From the NCBI RefSeq assembly GCF_013410345.1, contig NZ_JACCFJ010000001.1:1302001-1366000 (forward strand): a DNA stretch of 64,000 nucleotides. Direction: 5' to 3'. This DNA comes from Saccharopolyspora hordei. Lineage in GTDB: Bacteria; Actinomycetota; Actinomycetes; Mycobacteriales; Pseudonocardiaceae. This document shows, piece after piece, positions 7,235 through 16,760 of the stretch (position 1 is its first letter; every line of letters starts with the position of its first letter). Under the pieces are notes generated by a model. That model saw only the letters and a program-made list of their open reading frames with translations. It ran no database searches and was not told where the DNA came from. The position numbers and the translations under genes were made by a program.

Positions 7235-8356
7235 TTGCCTGGTCCCGTCCTGATCGCGCCGGACAAGTTCAAGGGTTCGCTGACCGCGCCGGAGGTGGCC
7301 GACGCGGTGGCCGCCGGACTGCGCCGGGCCCGGCCCGAGGTGGAGGTCCGGTCCGCCCCGGTGGCCGACGGCGGGGACGGCACCGTGCAGGCCGCGGTGG
7401 CCAGCGGGTTCGTGCCCGTCCCGGTCCGCGTGGCGGGGCCGGTCGGCGAGCCGGTGGACACCGAGATCGCGGTGTACGACGACACGGCGGTGGTCGAGCT
7501 GGCCTCGGCCTCCGGGCTGGCGCTGCTGAACCCCGACGAGCTGGCGCCGCTGGCGGCGTCCAGCGAGGGCACCGGCGAGGCGGTCCTGGCGGCGCTCGAC
7601 GCGGGCGCGCGCACCGTGGTGCTCGGCGTCGGTGGCAGTGCGTGCACCGACGGCGGCGCGGGAATGCTCACCGTCCTGGGGGCACGGGTCTTGGACGCTG
7701 CGGGGAACCCGTTGCCCCCAGGCGGTGGTCCACTGGTGCGGGTGTCCTCAGTGGACCTGTCCGGACTGGACCCGCGGGTGGCGGAGGCGGAGTTCGTGCT
7801 GGCGTCCGATGTGGACAACCCGCTGCTCGGGGAGCGCGGCGCGGCCCACGTCTACGGCCCGCAGAAGGGCGCCGACCCCGAGCAGGTGCGGTTGCTGGAC
7901 GAGGCCCTGGCGAACTGGGCGCGCGCGGTGCTGGCCGCGGGCGGTCGCGACGTGGCGGACCAGTCGGGTGCCGGGGCGGCCGGCGGTGTCGGGTACGGGG
8001 CGCTGGCCGTGCTCGGCGCCCGGATGCGGCCCGGGGTCGACGTGGTGCTGGAGCTGATCGGCTTCGACCGCCAGCTGGACGGGGCCGGCCTGGTGGTCAT
8101 CGGGGAGGGCTCGCTCGACGAGCAGACCCTGCACGGCAAGGGGCCGGCCGGGGTCGCGGCCCGGGCCCGCGCGGCGGGCGTGCCGGTGGTGGCGGTGGCG
8201 GGACGGTCGGAGCTGTCCCCGGAGCGCCTCCGCGAGGCGGGCATCGAGGCGGTCTACACCCTCACCGAGGTCGAACCGGACCCGCAGCGCTGCATCCGCG
8301 ACGCCGCCACCCTCCTGCCCGCCCTGGGCGAACGCATCGCCGAGAACCACCTCTGA
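7235..8356 (+). CDS. glxK: glycerate kinase (GarK/GlxK type)
   Basis: This 373-residue protein is an ATP-dependent kinase of the GarK/GlxK family. It phosphorylates D-glycerate and so delivers carbon from glyoxylate to glycolysis. Conserved features are the N-terminal IAPDKFKGSLTAPEVA, VADGGDGT (near residue 45), GVGGSACTDGGAGML (near residue 128), and the C-terminal GEGSLDEQTLHGKGP. The start is a TTG at 7235 with AGGAG at 7224-7228, 6 bases before it. An in-frame extension reaching back to 6980 has no family similarity. The symbol follows E. coli usage. Confidence 0.9.
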   Translation: MPGPVLIAPDKFKGSLTAPEVADAVAAGLRRARPEVEVRSAPVADGGDGTVQAAVASGFVPVPVRVAGPVGEPVDTEIAVYDDTAVVELASASGLALLNPDELAPLAASSEGTGEAVLAALDAGARTVVLGVGGSACTDGGAGMLTVLGARVLDAAGNPLPPGGGPLVRVSSVDLSGLDPRVAEAEFVLASDVDNPLLGERGAAHVYGPQKGADPEQVRLLDEALANWARAVLAAGGRDVADQSGAGAAGGVGYGALAVLGARMRPGVDVVLELIGFDRQLDGAGLVVIGEGSLDEQTLHGKGPAGVAARARAAGVPVVAVAGRSELSPERLREAGIEAVYTLTEVEPDPQRCIRDAATLLPALGERIAENHL

Positions 8357-8473
8357 GCTGGCCCCTCCGCCCGCGGTGCCGGCCGGCGCGGTGAGGGCTG
8401 TGCGCCTGGCACCGTGCGCGGCCCTCGTCGCTCGGTGCCCGTCTTGCTCCGCGGTTGCGTTCCGGACGCGACG

Positions 8474-8510
8474 CCGATGGAGATCGGACGCCTGGTTCCC
8501 ATCGGGATCG
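8474..8510. repeat. REP-like repeat, copy B
   Basis: This is the second copy of the 37-base repeat at 404-440, with 81% identity by eye. The arms CCGATGG (8474-8480) and CCATCGG (near 8499-8505) pair exactly, so it forms a hairpin. It lies in the 357-base gap between glycerate kinase and allantoinase, where it could end the glyoxylate transcript. Confidence 0.5.
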
Positions 8511-8611
8511 CGTACCCGTGGGGCTCGCGGTGCCGGTGACGGGGCCGCGGTCGGTGTGTCGCCGGGGTCTTGACCCGTCCGAGGTTCTCGGTGAGGATTT
8601 CGGTCAACGGT

Positions 8612-8691
8612 AAGTATACTTCACAATCCGGAAAACATGCGGTCGTGAGGTCTTGACCGGAGCCGCGCCAGGTTCAACACTCTGTTGAACC
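8612..8691. promoter_or_regulatory. allantoinase promoter with two palindromes
   Basis: Two perfect palindromes precede allantoinase. AAGTATACTT (8612-8621) sits in an AT-rich island unusual for this DNA. GGTTCAACA / TGTTGAACC around CTC (8671-8691) has 9-bp arms and ends 22 bases before the start codon. The second matches the operator upstream of uraD. Its closeness to the gene suggests repression when bound. The 10-mer may belong to the promoter itself or to a second regulator. Confidence 0.6.
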
Positions 8692-8713
8692 GCCGAGTCC
8701 AGGAGGTACCGAG

Positions 8714-10069
8714 GTGTCCGAGGCAGCCACCGGGGCGTACGACGTCGTGTTCCGCGCGCGACGGCTCATCGGCCCGAACGGGGAGACGTCCGGCAGCGTC
8801 GGCGTGCGCGACGGTCGCATCGCCGCCGTCGAGCCGTTCGACGCCCAGCTCGACGCCGCGCGCACCGTCGAGCTCGCCGCGGACGAGGTGCTGCTGCCCG
8901 GGCTGGTCGACACCCACGTGCACGTCAACGACCCCGGCCGCACCGAGTGGGAGGGCTTCGACACCGCCACCCGGGCCGCCGCGGCGGGCGGCGTCACCAC
9001 CATCCTCGACATGCCGCTGAACAGCCTCCCGCCGACCATCGACACCGGCGCGCTGGAGGTCAAGCGCACGACCGCCCGCGAGAAGGCGCACGTCGACGTC
9101 GGGTTCTGGGGCGGTGCGGTGCCCGGCAACCTCGCCGAGCTGCGCGGGCTGCACGAGGCCGGCGTGTTCGGCTTCAAGTGCTTCCTGCTGCACTCCGGCG
9201 TCGACGAGTTCCCGCCGCTGAGCCCGGCCGAGCTGGACGAGGCGCTGCGCGAGCTGGCCCGCCACGACGCGATGATGATCGTGCACGCCGAGGACTCCGA
9301 GGCCATCGAGCACGCACCCACCGCGCACGGCGAGGACTACGACGACTTCCTCAGCTCCCGCCCGCGCGGCGCGGAGAACGTGGCCATCGCGCAGGTCATC
9401 GAGCTCGCCCGGCGGATCGGCGGGCGGGTGCACGTCCTGCACCTGTCCTCCTCGGACGCGCTGCCGATGATCGCCTCCGCGCGGGCCGACGGCGTCCAGG
9501 TGACCGTCGAGACCTGCCCGCACTACCTGAGCTTCACCGCCGAGGAGATCCCCGACGGCGCCACCCAGTTCAAGTGCTGCCCGCCGATCCGCGAAGCGCG
9601 CAACCGGGAACTGCTCTGGCAGGGCCTGGCCGACGGGACCATCGACTGCGTGGTCAGCGACCACTCGCCCTGCACCCCGGAGCTCAAGCGGCTCGACATC
9701 GGCGACTTCGGCGTGGCCTGGGGTGGCGTGTCCAGCCTCCAGCTGGGCCTGTCCGCGGTGTGGACGCAGGCGCGGGTGCGCGGCCACGGGCTCGCCGACG
9801 TGGTGCGGTGGATGTCCCGCAGGCCCGCCGAGGTCGCCGGCGTGCGCGGCAAGGGCTCCATCGCGGTCGGCCAGGACGCGGACTTCTGCGTGTTCGCCCC
9901 CGACGAGGCCTTCGTGGTGGACGTGGAGCGGCTGCACCACCGCAACCCGGTCTCGCCGTACCACGGCCGTCCGCTGGCCGGGGTGGTGCGCCAGACCTGG
10001 CTGCGCGGCACGCAGATCGTCGGCCCCGACGCGGTGACCACCCCGCAGGGCCGGCTCCTCACCCGCTGA
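8714..10069 (+). CDS. allB: allantoinase
   Basis: This 451-residue cyclic amidohydrolase opens the allantoin ring to allantoate. It has the metal ligands of the HxH motif in [20 protein letters not shown] (near residue 60), the carboxylated Lys in [15 protein letters not shown] (near residue 155), later His ligands in [13 protein letters not shown] and ETCPHYL, and the Asp of [13 protein letters not shown] (near residue 317). The GTG start has AGGAGG 7 bases before it. It stands alone behind its own promoter and connects the urate operon with the glyoxylate genes. Confidence 0.93.
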   Translation: MSEAATGAYDVVFRARRLIGPNGETSGSVGVRDGRIAAVEPFDAQLDAARTVELAADEVLLPGLVDTHVHVNDPGRTEWEGFDTATRAAAAGGVTTILDMPLNSLPPTIDTGALEVKRTTAREKAHVDVGFWGGAVPGNLAELRGLHEAGVFGFKCFLLHSGVDEFPPLSPAELDEALRELARHDAMMIVHAEDSEAIEHAPTAHGEDYDDFLSSRPRGAENVAIAQVIELARRIGGRVHVLHLSSSDALPMIASARADGVQVTVETCPHYLSFTAEEIPDGATQFKCCPPIREARNRELLWQGLADGTIDCVVSDHSPCTPELKRLDIGDFGVAWGGVSSLQLGLSAVWTQARVRGHGLADVVRWMSRRPAEVAGVRGKGSIAVGQDADFCVFAPDEAFVVDVERLHHRNPVSPYHGRPLAGVVRQTWLRGTQIVGPDAVTTPQGRLLTR

Positions 10070-10074
10070 CGTGG

Positions 10075-10124
10075 GGGTCGTGAGTGCGGAGACCGGCTCC
10101 CACCGGCCTGCGCACTCACGACCC
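10075..10124. repeat. long inverted repeat, copy 1
   Basis: Exact 14-base arms GGGTCGTGAGTGCG (10075-10088) and its complement (10111-10124) flank a 22-base loop that itself contains two CCGG steps. The element lies between the convergent allantoinase and the 10128-10454 gene, so it can serve as a bidirectional terminator. A near copy occurs at 13391-13440, which suggests a dispersed repeat family rather than an ordinary terminator. Confidence 0.65.
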
Positions 10125-10127
10125 GGC

Positions 10128-10454
10128 TCACTTCCCCCGCGCGCGCACGCCGGGGTTGAGGGAGCGGACCAGCTCCACGGCCGCCACCAGGGACAGCCCG
10201 GGCATCCGCTTGCGCACCTCGCGGACCGCCGCGACCTCGCGCTCCACGGGGTCGATCCCCGCCTCCGCCAGCACCTCGCGGGTCCACCGCACCTGCGGCG
10301 CCTCCGACCCCGTGACCGAGTCGAGGACCGCCAGCGCGCGCTCCAGCCCCGGCCGTTCCGCCTCCGGGGCGTCCTGCAGCGCGCGCCGCACCGCCTCCCG
10401 TCCGTCGTCCAGGTCGTTGAGCACCACGAAGTGCGTCTCGCGCTTGCCGAACAC
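10128..10454 (-). CDS. conserved hypothetical protein
   Basis: A 108-residue protein that I do not recognise. It reads FGKRETHFVVLNDLDDGREA and continues as a charged, mostly helical chain rich in Arg, Glu and Ala, with no signal peptide or membrane segment. The GTG at 10454 is chosen because GGAGG lies 7 bases before it; an in-frame ATG six codons upstream overlaps that ribosome-binding site. The gene is divergent from tsaB across a 94-base gap. Its codon use is normal for the window. Confidence 0.7.
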   Translation of the reverse strand: MFGKRETHFVVLNDLDDGREAVRRALQDAPEAERPGLERALAVLDSVTGSEAPQVRWTREVLAEAGIDPVEREVAAVREVRKRMPGLSLVAAVELVRSLNPGVRARGK

Positions 10455-10548
10455 CCCAGTACCTCCTGTCATCGAGCGGTGCGGACGACCATCTTCGCGC
10501 ACGACCCGCGCAACCTCGGTGACCAGCGCTGACGTACGCTGAGCAACT

Positions 10549-11202
10549 GTGCTCGTCATCGCGCTGGACACCTCGACCCCCGCGGTCACCGCTGGGCTCG
10601 TCGCGCTGGACGACGGTGGTCCCCGATCGCTCGCCGAACGCGTCACGGTCAACCCGCGCGCGCACGGTGAGCTGCTGATGCCACAGCTGCTCGACGCCGT
10701 GGCCGAAGCCGGCCACGAGCTGGCCGACGCCGACGCGATCGTCGTCGGCTCCGGCCCCGGCCCGTTCACCGGCCTGCGCGTCGGCATGGTCACCGCCGCG
10801 GCGCTCGGCCAGGCGTGCGGCCGTCCGGTGCACCCGGTGTGCAGCCTCGACGCGATCGCCGCGCAGGCCGACGCCGACGGCCGGCTGCTGGTCGCCACCG
10901 ACGCGCGCCGCAAGGAGGTCTACTGGGCCGCCTACTCCGGGCGCACCCGGGTCGACGGTCCGCACGTGCAGCGCCCGGCCGACGTGCCGACCGAGGGCTG
11001 CACCGCGGTGGCCGGTGAGCTGGCCGACGCCTTCGACCTGCCCGTGGTCGAGCCGCGCTACCCCACGCCGGTCGGGCTCGTCGCCGCGGCGGCGGACGCG
11101 CTGGGCGCCGAACCCGCCCCGCTGGTGCCGCTCTACCTGCGCCGCCCGGACGCGGAGCTGCCGAGCAAGCGCAAGTCCGTGCTCACCAGGGGTGCCCGGT
11201 GA
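10549..11202 (+). CDS. tsaB: t6A synthesis protein TsaB
   Basis: The 217-residue ASKHA-fold protein is the partner of TsaD in making threonylcarbamoyladenosine at position 37 of ANN-decoding tRNAs. It opens [19 protein letters not shown], has [19 protein letters not shown] (near residue 65) and ends with a variable tail. It starts with GTG and overlaps rimI by four bases (GTGA). The tsaE gene, often adjacent in actinobacteria, is absent from this window; the purine island sits where it might be expected. Confidence 0.93.
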   Translation: MLVIALDTSTPAVTAGLVALDDGGPRSLAERVTVNPRAHGELLMPQLLDAVAEAGHELADADAIVVGSGPGPFTGLRVGMVTAAALGQACGRPVHPVCSLDAIAAQADADGRLLVATDARRKEVYWAAYSGRTRVDGPHVQRPADVPTEGCTAVAGELADAFDLPVVEPRYPTPVGLVAAAADALGAEPAPLVPLYLRRPDAELPSKRKSVLTRGAR

Positions 11203-11690
11203 ACGACCGCGCCACGACCGAGCTGCAGGTGCTCAAGCTGCGCCGCAGCGACCTCAAGCGCTGCGCGGAACTGGAGCGGGTGCTCTTCCCCGGCGACGAC
11301 CCGTGGTCCTGGCAGGCCTTCGCCAGCGAGCTCGACCAGGGCCACCACTACGTCGGGGCCTACCTCGGCGAGCGGCTCATCGGCTACGCCGGGCTGGCGG
11401 TGGCCGGTCGCCCGCCGCACGTCGAGGCCGAGGTGCACACCATCGGCGTCGACCCCGAGCACCAGGGGCGCGGCGTGGGCGGGGCCCTGCTGCGGGCGCT
11501 GCTGGCGCGGGCCGACGAGCTGCGCGCGACGACCTTCCTGGAAGTGCGCACCGACAACGAGACCGCGATCGCGCTGTACCGCAAGCACGGCTTCGAGATC
11601 ATCGGGCTGCGCAAGCGCTACTACCAGCCGTCCGGGGCCGACGCGCACACCATGCGCCGGCCCGCGGTGGGAACGGAGACCGGAGGATGA
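11199..11690 (+). CDS. rimI: ribosomal protein S18-alanine N-acetyltransferase
   Basis: A 163-residue GNAT acetyltransferase. The acetyl-CoA loop is [16 protein letters not shown] (near residue 86), followed by [20 protein letters not shown] typical of RimI, and the C-terminal Tyr region [14 protein letters not shown]. In E. coli RimI acetylates the N-terminus of S18. The gene overlaps tsaB and tsaD by four bases on each side, so the three are translationally coupled, as in many actinobacteria. Confidence 0.92.
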   Translation: MNDRATTELQVLKLRRSDLKRCAELERVLFPGDDPWSWQAFASELDQGHHYVGAYLGERLIGYAGLAVAGRPPHVEAEVHTIGVDPEHQGRGVGGALLRALLARADELRATTFLEVRTDNETAIALYRKHGFEIIGLRKRYYQPSGADAHTMRRPAVGTETGG

Positions 11691-12742
11691 CTGCGGACCG
11701 GGTGGTGCTCGGCATCGAGAGCTCCTGCGACGAGACCGGCGTCGGCCTGGTGCGGCTGTCGGCGGACGGCTCGGTCGAGCTGCTGGCCGACGCGGTGGCC
11801 TCGAGCGTCGACGAGCACGCGCGCTTCGGCGGCGTGGTGCCGGAGATCGCCAGCCGCGCGCACCTCGCCGCGATGGCGCCGACGATGCGCCGCGCGCTGG
11901 ACGAGTCCGGCCTCGCGCTGTCCGATGTGGACGCCGTCGCGGTGACCGCCGGGCCGGGCCTGGCGGGCGCGCTGATGGTCGGCGTCGCGGCGGCCAAGGC
12001 CTACGCCTCCGCGCTGGGCGTGCCGCTGTACGGCGTCAACCACCTCGCCGGGCACGTCGCCGTGGACACCCTGGAGCACGGCCCGCTGCCGGACCGCTGC
12101 CTGGCGCTGCTGGTCTCCGGCGGGCACTCCCAGCTGCTGCTGGTCGAGGGCATCGCCGAGAAGATCACCGAGGTCGGCACCACCATCGACGACGCCGCCG
12201 GGGAGGCCTACGACAAGGTCGCCCGCGTCCTCGACCTGCCCTACCCGGGCGGCCCGCCGATCGACGCGCAGGCCAAGCTCGGCAACCCGGACGCGATCGC
12301 CTTCCCGCGCGGGCTCACCGGCCCCCGCGACCCGGCGTACGACTTCTCCTTCTCCGGCCTGAAGACGGCGGTCGCCCGCTGGGTGGAGACCGAGCAGCAG
12401 GCCGGCCGCGAGGTCCCGGTGCCGGACGTGTGCGCCTCGTTCCAGGAGGCGGTGGCCGACGTGCTCACCGCGAAGGCGGTGCGCGCGGCGCGGGACCTCG
12501 AGGTGGACACGCTGGTGATCTCCGGCGGCGTGGCGGCGAACTCCCGGCTGTCGGCGCTGGCGTCGCAGCGCTGCGCCGAGGCGGGCATCACGCTGCGCGT
12601 GCCGCGTCCGCGCCTGTGCACCGACAACGGTGCGATGATCGCGGCCCTCGGGGCGCACGTCGTGGCCTCCGACGCCAAGCCCTCGCCGCTGGACATGCCC
12701 GCCGACCCGGGCCTGCCGGTGAGCACCATCGTCGTGCAGTGA
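11687..12742 (+). CDS. tsaD: t6A transferase TsaD
   Basis: This 351-residue Kae1/Gcp protein transfers the threonylcarbamoyl group to A37 of tRNA. It starts [16 protein letters not shown], carries the metal-binding HLAGH (HxxxH; near residue 115), VSGGHSQLL and the C-terminal [10 protein letters not shown] block. The ATG at 11687 overlaps the rimI stop; an in-frame extension back to 11015 is a shadow of tsaB/rimI. The stop is one base away from that of the convergent gene, so the two messages overlap at their 3' ends. Confidence 0.95.
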   Translation: MTADRVVLGIESSCDETGVGLVRLSADGSVELLADAVASSVDEHARFGGVVPEIASRAHLAAMAPTMRRALDESGLALSDVDAVAVTAGPGLAGALMVGVAAAKAYASALGVPLYGVNHLAGHVAVDTLEHGPLPDRCLALLVSGGHSQLLLVEGIAEKITEVGTTIDDAAGEAYDKVARVLDLPYPGGPPIDAQAKLGNPDAIAFPRGLTGPRDPAYDFSFSGLKTAVARWVETEQQAGREVPVPDVCASFQEAVADVLTAKAVRAARDLEVDTLVISGGVAANSRLSALASQRCAEAGITLRVPRPRLCTDNGAMIAALGAHVVASDAKPSPLDMPADPGLPVSTIVVQ

Positions 12743-12743
12743 G

Positions 12744-13334
12744 TCAGCGGCTGTACCAGAAGGCCTTGATGGTGGCGAGGACCTCGCGGCGGGCTCCGCG
12801 GGCCGCGACGCGCTGGAGGCGCCAGTCCGCGGCCGCGTCGTGCCCGACGCCGTAGGCGTCCACGCCGAGCCGGCGGCACATCGCCACCGCGCGGCGCAGG
12901 TGGAAGCGGGTGCTGATCACGGTGAGCTCCCGCAGGCCGAACTCCCCCGCGGCGCGGCGGCAGGACTGCCAGGTGTCCACGCCGGTCTCGTCGAGCACGA
13001 CCGCCTCCGCCGGGACCCCGTGCGACACGAGGTGGTGCCGCATCACCGCGGGTTCGCTGTAGCCGCGCGACTCGGGGCTGCCGCTGACGATGAGCCTCCG
13101 GACCTTCCCGGCGTCGTACAGCGTCTTGGCGGTGTCCAGGCGGCCCTGCAGGATGAGGCTGGGCGTGCCGTCCCAGCGCACCCCGGCGCCGAGCACCAGC
13201 CCGACCTCGGTCGGCGGCACGTCGGACACCGAGCGGATGCGGCCCGCGCTGCGCGCGAGGGCCCACGCCGACGGCACCCCCGTGACCACGCCGATGCCGA
13301 CCAGCCCCACGAGCCCCACCCACAGTGCGCGCAC
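12744..13334 (-). CDS. SanA/YdcF-like DUF218 membrane protein
   Basis: About 196 residues. An N-terminal membrane anchor (ALWVGLVGLVGIGVVTGV) is followed by a DUF218 domain with VGLVLGAGVRWDGTPSLIL, LIVSGSPESRGYSEP, DETGVDTWQSC and ISTRFHLRRA, which match the SanA/ElyC group. E. coli SanA affects envelope permeability and vancomycin exclusion at high temperature; the reaction is unknown. The start is uncertain: GTG 13334 places the membrane helix at the N-terminus. It converges on tsaD with one base between stops. Confidence 0.8.
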   Translation of the reverse strand: MRALWVGLVGLVGIGVVTGVPSAWALARSAGRIRSVSDVPPTEVGLVLGAGVRWDGTPSLILQGRLDTAKTLYDAGKVRRLIVSGSPESRGYSEPAVMRHHLVSHGVPAEAVVLDETGVDTWQSCRRAAGEFGLRELTVISTRFHLRRAVAMCRRLGVDAYGVGHDAAADWRLQRVAARGARREVLATIKAFWYSR

Positions 13335-13390
13335 GCGGCCAGTCTGCCACCGCCACCACGGTCGGCGTGCCCGCCACCGCACGTGGCACG

Positions 13391-13440
13391 GGGGTCGTGA
13401 GTGCACGAGCCGGTTCCAGCCGGTCTGCGCACTCACGAGC
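13391..13440. repeat. long inverted repeat, copy 2
   Basis: The exact arms TCGTGAGTGC (13395-13404) and GCACTCACGA (13429-13438) surround a loop with two GCCGG steps. The outer sequence GGGGTCGTGAGTGC and the right arm match copy 1 (10075-10124), while the loop differs but keeps its symmetry. It lies upstream of the DUF218 gene, in intergenic DNA. Confidence 0.6.
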
Positions 13441-13914
13441 GGGGTGGTGGGGATCGCGGGACAGCCGGGCGGGCGGTTGGGCGAGCGGATCGGGGCGAGG
13501 TGTGGTCAGCTGGGGGAGCGGGGACCGGGGGCGGTCACTTCGGGCGCCAACCGGCTCGAGTCGGCGGACCGGGCGGGCCCGGCGGGCGCGCGGGTCGAGG
13601 GCGACGTTCCCACGGCCGGTTCGCTGGCTTGGAGAGGGCTGGCATGCCAGGCAACTTAGGGCACCGAACACCTCGTCCGTGAACCGCCTTCGGCTTCGGT
13701 GACATTTCCCGCATGCTGATCTACCTGCGAAGATCACGCAGCGTTGATCGTCCGTGACAACGTCGCAGGTCGGGGCTCCGCGGGGCGCCGCGGTCGCGGT
13801 CCGGACCCGGGCGGGTACGCCGGGTGGCGGGGCCGGTGCGGCCGTCGGGACCGCGCCGTCGGGCCGTCGCCCGGGGCCTGCGACACTCCGGCTTTCGGGG
13901 GACGTGGGGCGTTG
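13441..13914. other. gene-free region upstream of groES
   Basis: No gene is supported in these 474 bases. Open frames on both strands lack ribosome-binding sites and recognisable similarity. The only striking structure is a perfect 12-base palindrome CTGGCATGCCAG at 13639-13650. The sequence is G-rich on the plus strand around 13440-13560. Confidence 0.5.
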
Positions 13915-13948
13915 TTGAGCGTTGGCACTCTCCTCGGTAGAGTGCTAG
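13915..13948 (+). promoter_or_regulatory. groES promoter with CIRCE operator
   Basis: A vegetative-type promoter, TTGAGC (13915-13920), 17 bases, TAGAGT (13938-13943), is overlapped by a CIRCE element. The CIRCE arms TTGGCACTC (13922-13930) and GAGTGCTAG (13940-13948) flank 9 bases, against the consensus TTAGCACTC-N9-GAGTGCTAA. HrcA bound here would cover the promoter and repress groES-groEL1 in the absence of heat stress. Confidence 0.92.
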
Positions 13949-14051
13949 CAGAACGGCGCCGCAGCGCCCCGGAACCCGCGACGGCGGGGAGCCACGGAGC
14001 CGTCTTGATCCAGACAACGCTTCGAAGGCCCCAGAAGGTGGAGGTCACACC

Positions 14052-14342
14052 GTGGCGAGCATCAAGCCGCTTGAGGACAAGATCGTGGTCCAGGCGAGCG
14101 AGGCCGAGACGACGACTGCGTCCGGCATCGTGATCCCGGACACCGCCAAGGAGAAGCCCCAGGAGGGCAAGGTTCTGGCCGTCGGCCCGGGTCGCATCGA
14201 CGACAAGGGCAACCGCATCCCGGTTGACGTCAAGGAAGGCGACGTCGTCATCTACTCGAAGTACGGCGGCACCGAGGTCAAGTACAACGGCGAGGAGTAC
14301 CTGATCCTCTCCGCCCGCGACGTGCTGGCCGTCGTCAACTGA
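14052..14342 (+). CDS. groES: co-chaperonin GroES
   Basis: The 96-residue lid of the GroEL folding chamber. It starts [12 protein letters not shown], has the mobile loop [18 protein letters not shown] (residues about 17-35), and the [26 protein letters not shown] ending. GTG start with AAGGTGGAGG upstream. It is transcribed from the CIRCE promoter and followed by groEL after 128 bases. Confidence 0.97.
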   Translation: MASIKPLEDKIVVQASEAETTTASGIVIPDTAKEKPQEGKVLAVGPGRIDDKGNRIPVDVKEGDVVIYSKYGGTEVKYNGEEYLILSARDVLAVVN

Positions 14343-14455
14343 CGACCTCCACGTGCGAGCAGTGCCGCCCCGGCGGTCCCGACCGCGGGACCCCGGGGCG
14401 GAACCGTGTCCGGGGCGTCGGCTCCGGGACCCACGACCAGATCAGGTACCTGTGA

Positions 14456-16093
<1,638 letters not shown>

Positions 16094-16116
16094 GGCCTGC
16101 GGCCGAGCACGACGAC

Positions 16117-16153
16117 GATCGGGGCGGCACCCTGCGCGGGTGCCGCCCCGATC
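16117..16153 (+). terminator. groESL terminator
   Basis: An exact 16-bp stem (16117-16132 with 16138-16153, starting GATCGGGGCGG) with a 5-base loop is followed by CTTTCCTCTC. It lies 24 bases after the groEL stop and is one of the clearest terminators in the window. Confidence 0.93.
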
Positions 16154-16255
16154 CTTTCCTCTCGCGTCCGCCCTGCGTGGGTGCCGGATGACGCCCCTCG
16201 TTGTCATACGGCCCCGGTGACCGAGGTTCGCGCCCCCTCGATCAGCACGGGCGCG

Positions 16256-16561
16256 TCAGCTGGCCGCGACGGCCAGTTGCTGGCGCTTGCGCGCCTTGAT
16301 GATCACCTCGCGTTCCGACTCCGAGAGCCCGCCCCAGATGCCGTACGGCTCCTGCACCGCCAAGGCGTGCGCCCGGCACTGGGCGATCACCGGGCAGTGC
16401 TGGCACACCTCTTTCGCCTTCGCCTCGCGCCGAGCTCGCGCCGGGCCGCGCTCGCCGTCCGGATGAAAGAAGTACGCGCTGTCCATACCTCGACAGGAGC
16501 CCCGTATCTGCCAATCCCAGATATCGGCGTTCGGCCCTGGAAGACGTCGAGTGTCTGCCAT
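16256..16561 (-). CDS. whiB3: WhiB3/WhiD-type iron-sulfur regulator
   Basis: A 101-residue WhiB-like protein. Four Cys (23, 53, 56, 62) in the C-x29-C-x2-C-x5-C pattern bind a [4Fe-4S] cluster, followed by GIWGG (74-78) and a basic tail KARKRQQ. The N-terminus RLPGPNADIWDWQ and the HPDGERGPARARRE block fit WhiB3 of Mycobacterium and WhiD of Streptomyces, which act with the principal sigma factor in redox response and sporulation septation. The gene order groEL1-whiD-bldM-sigD agrees. GGGAGG lies 11 bases before the ATG. It is divergent from the MerR-like gene. Confidence 0.92.
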   Translation of the reverse strand: MADTRRLPGPNADIWDWQIRGSCRGMDSAYFFHPDGERGPARARREAKAKEVCQHCPVIAQCRAHALAVQEPYGIWGGLSESEREVIIKARKRQQLAVAAS

Positions 16562-16642
16562 TGCGACAACCACCTCCCACCGGTGGATCCCCTCCCCGCT
16601 GCGACGGGCCCGCCGCAGCCTCGCATGATCCAACCGTAAAAC

Positions 16643-16686
16643 CGCGCCAAAACTTGTTCAACCCTTATCGCGCCAAAACTTGTTCA
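16643..16686. promoter_or_regulatory. 18-base direct repeat between whiB3 and merR
   Basis: The 18-mer CGCGCCAAAACTTGTTCA occurs twice without mismatch (16643-16660 and 16669-16686), with starts 26 bases apart. It occupies the shared divergent promoter region of the whiB-like and MerR-like genes and is AT-richer than its surroundings. Direct repeats of this kind suit cooperative head-to-tail binding. The binding protein is unknown; the adjacent MerR-type protein and BldC-like regulators are candidates. Confidence 0.65.
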
Positions 16687-16760
16687 TCATTGGGGTGATC
16701 TGTTCCGGAGAGGTGATCGACTTCCGAACCGGCTTGCTCTGCGCACGCCCGATCCGGAAC

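Noticed and set aside
5131..7818. 895-codon minus-strand open frame over gcl and glycerate kinase
   Set aside because: It is antisense to two well-supported genes, has no family similarity and shows the His/Arg/Asp-rich composition typical of high-GC shadow frames.
13639..13650. 12-base palindrome CTGGCATGCCAG upstream of groES
   Set aside because: It is isolated, about 280 bases from the groES promoter, and such palindromes occur by chance in a window this size.
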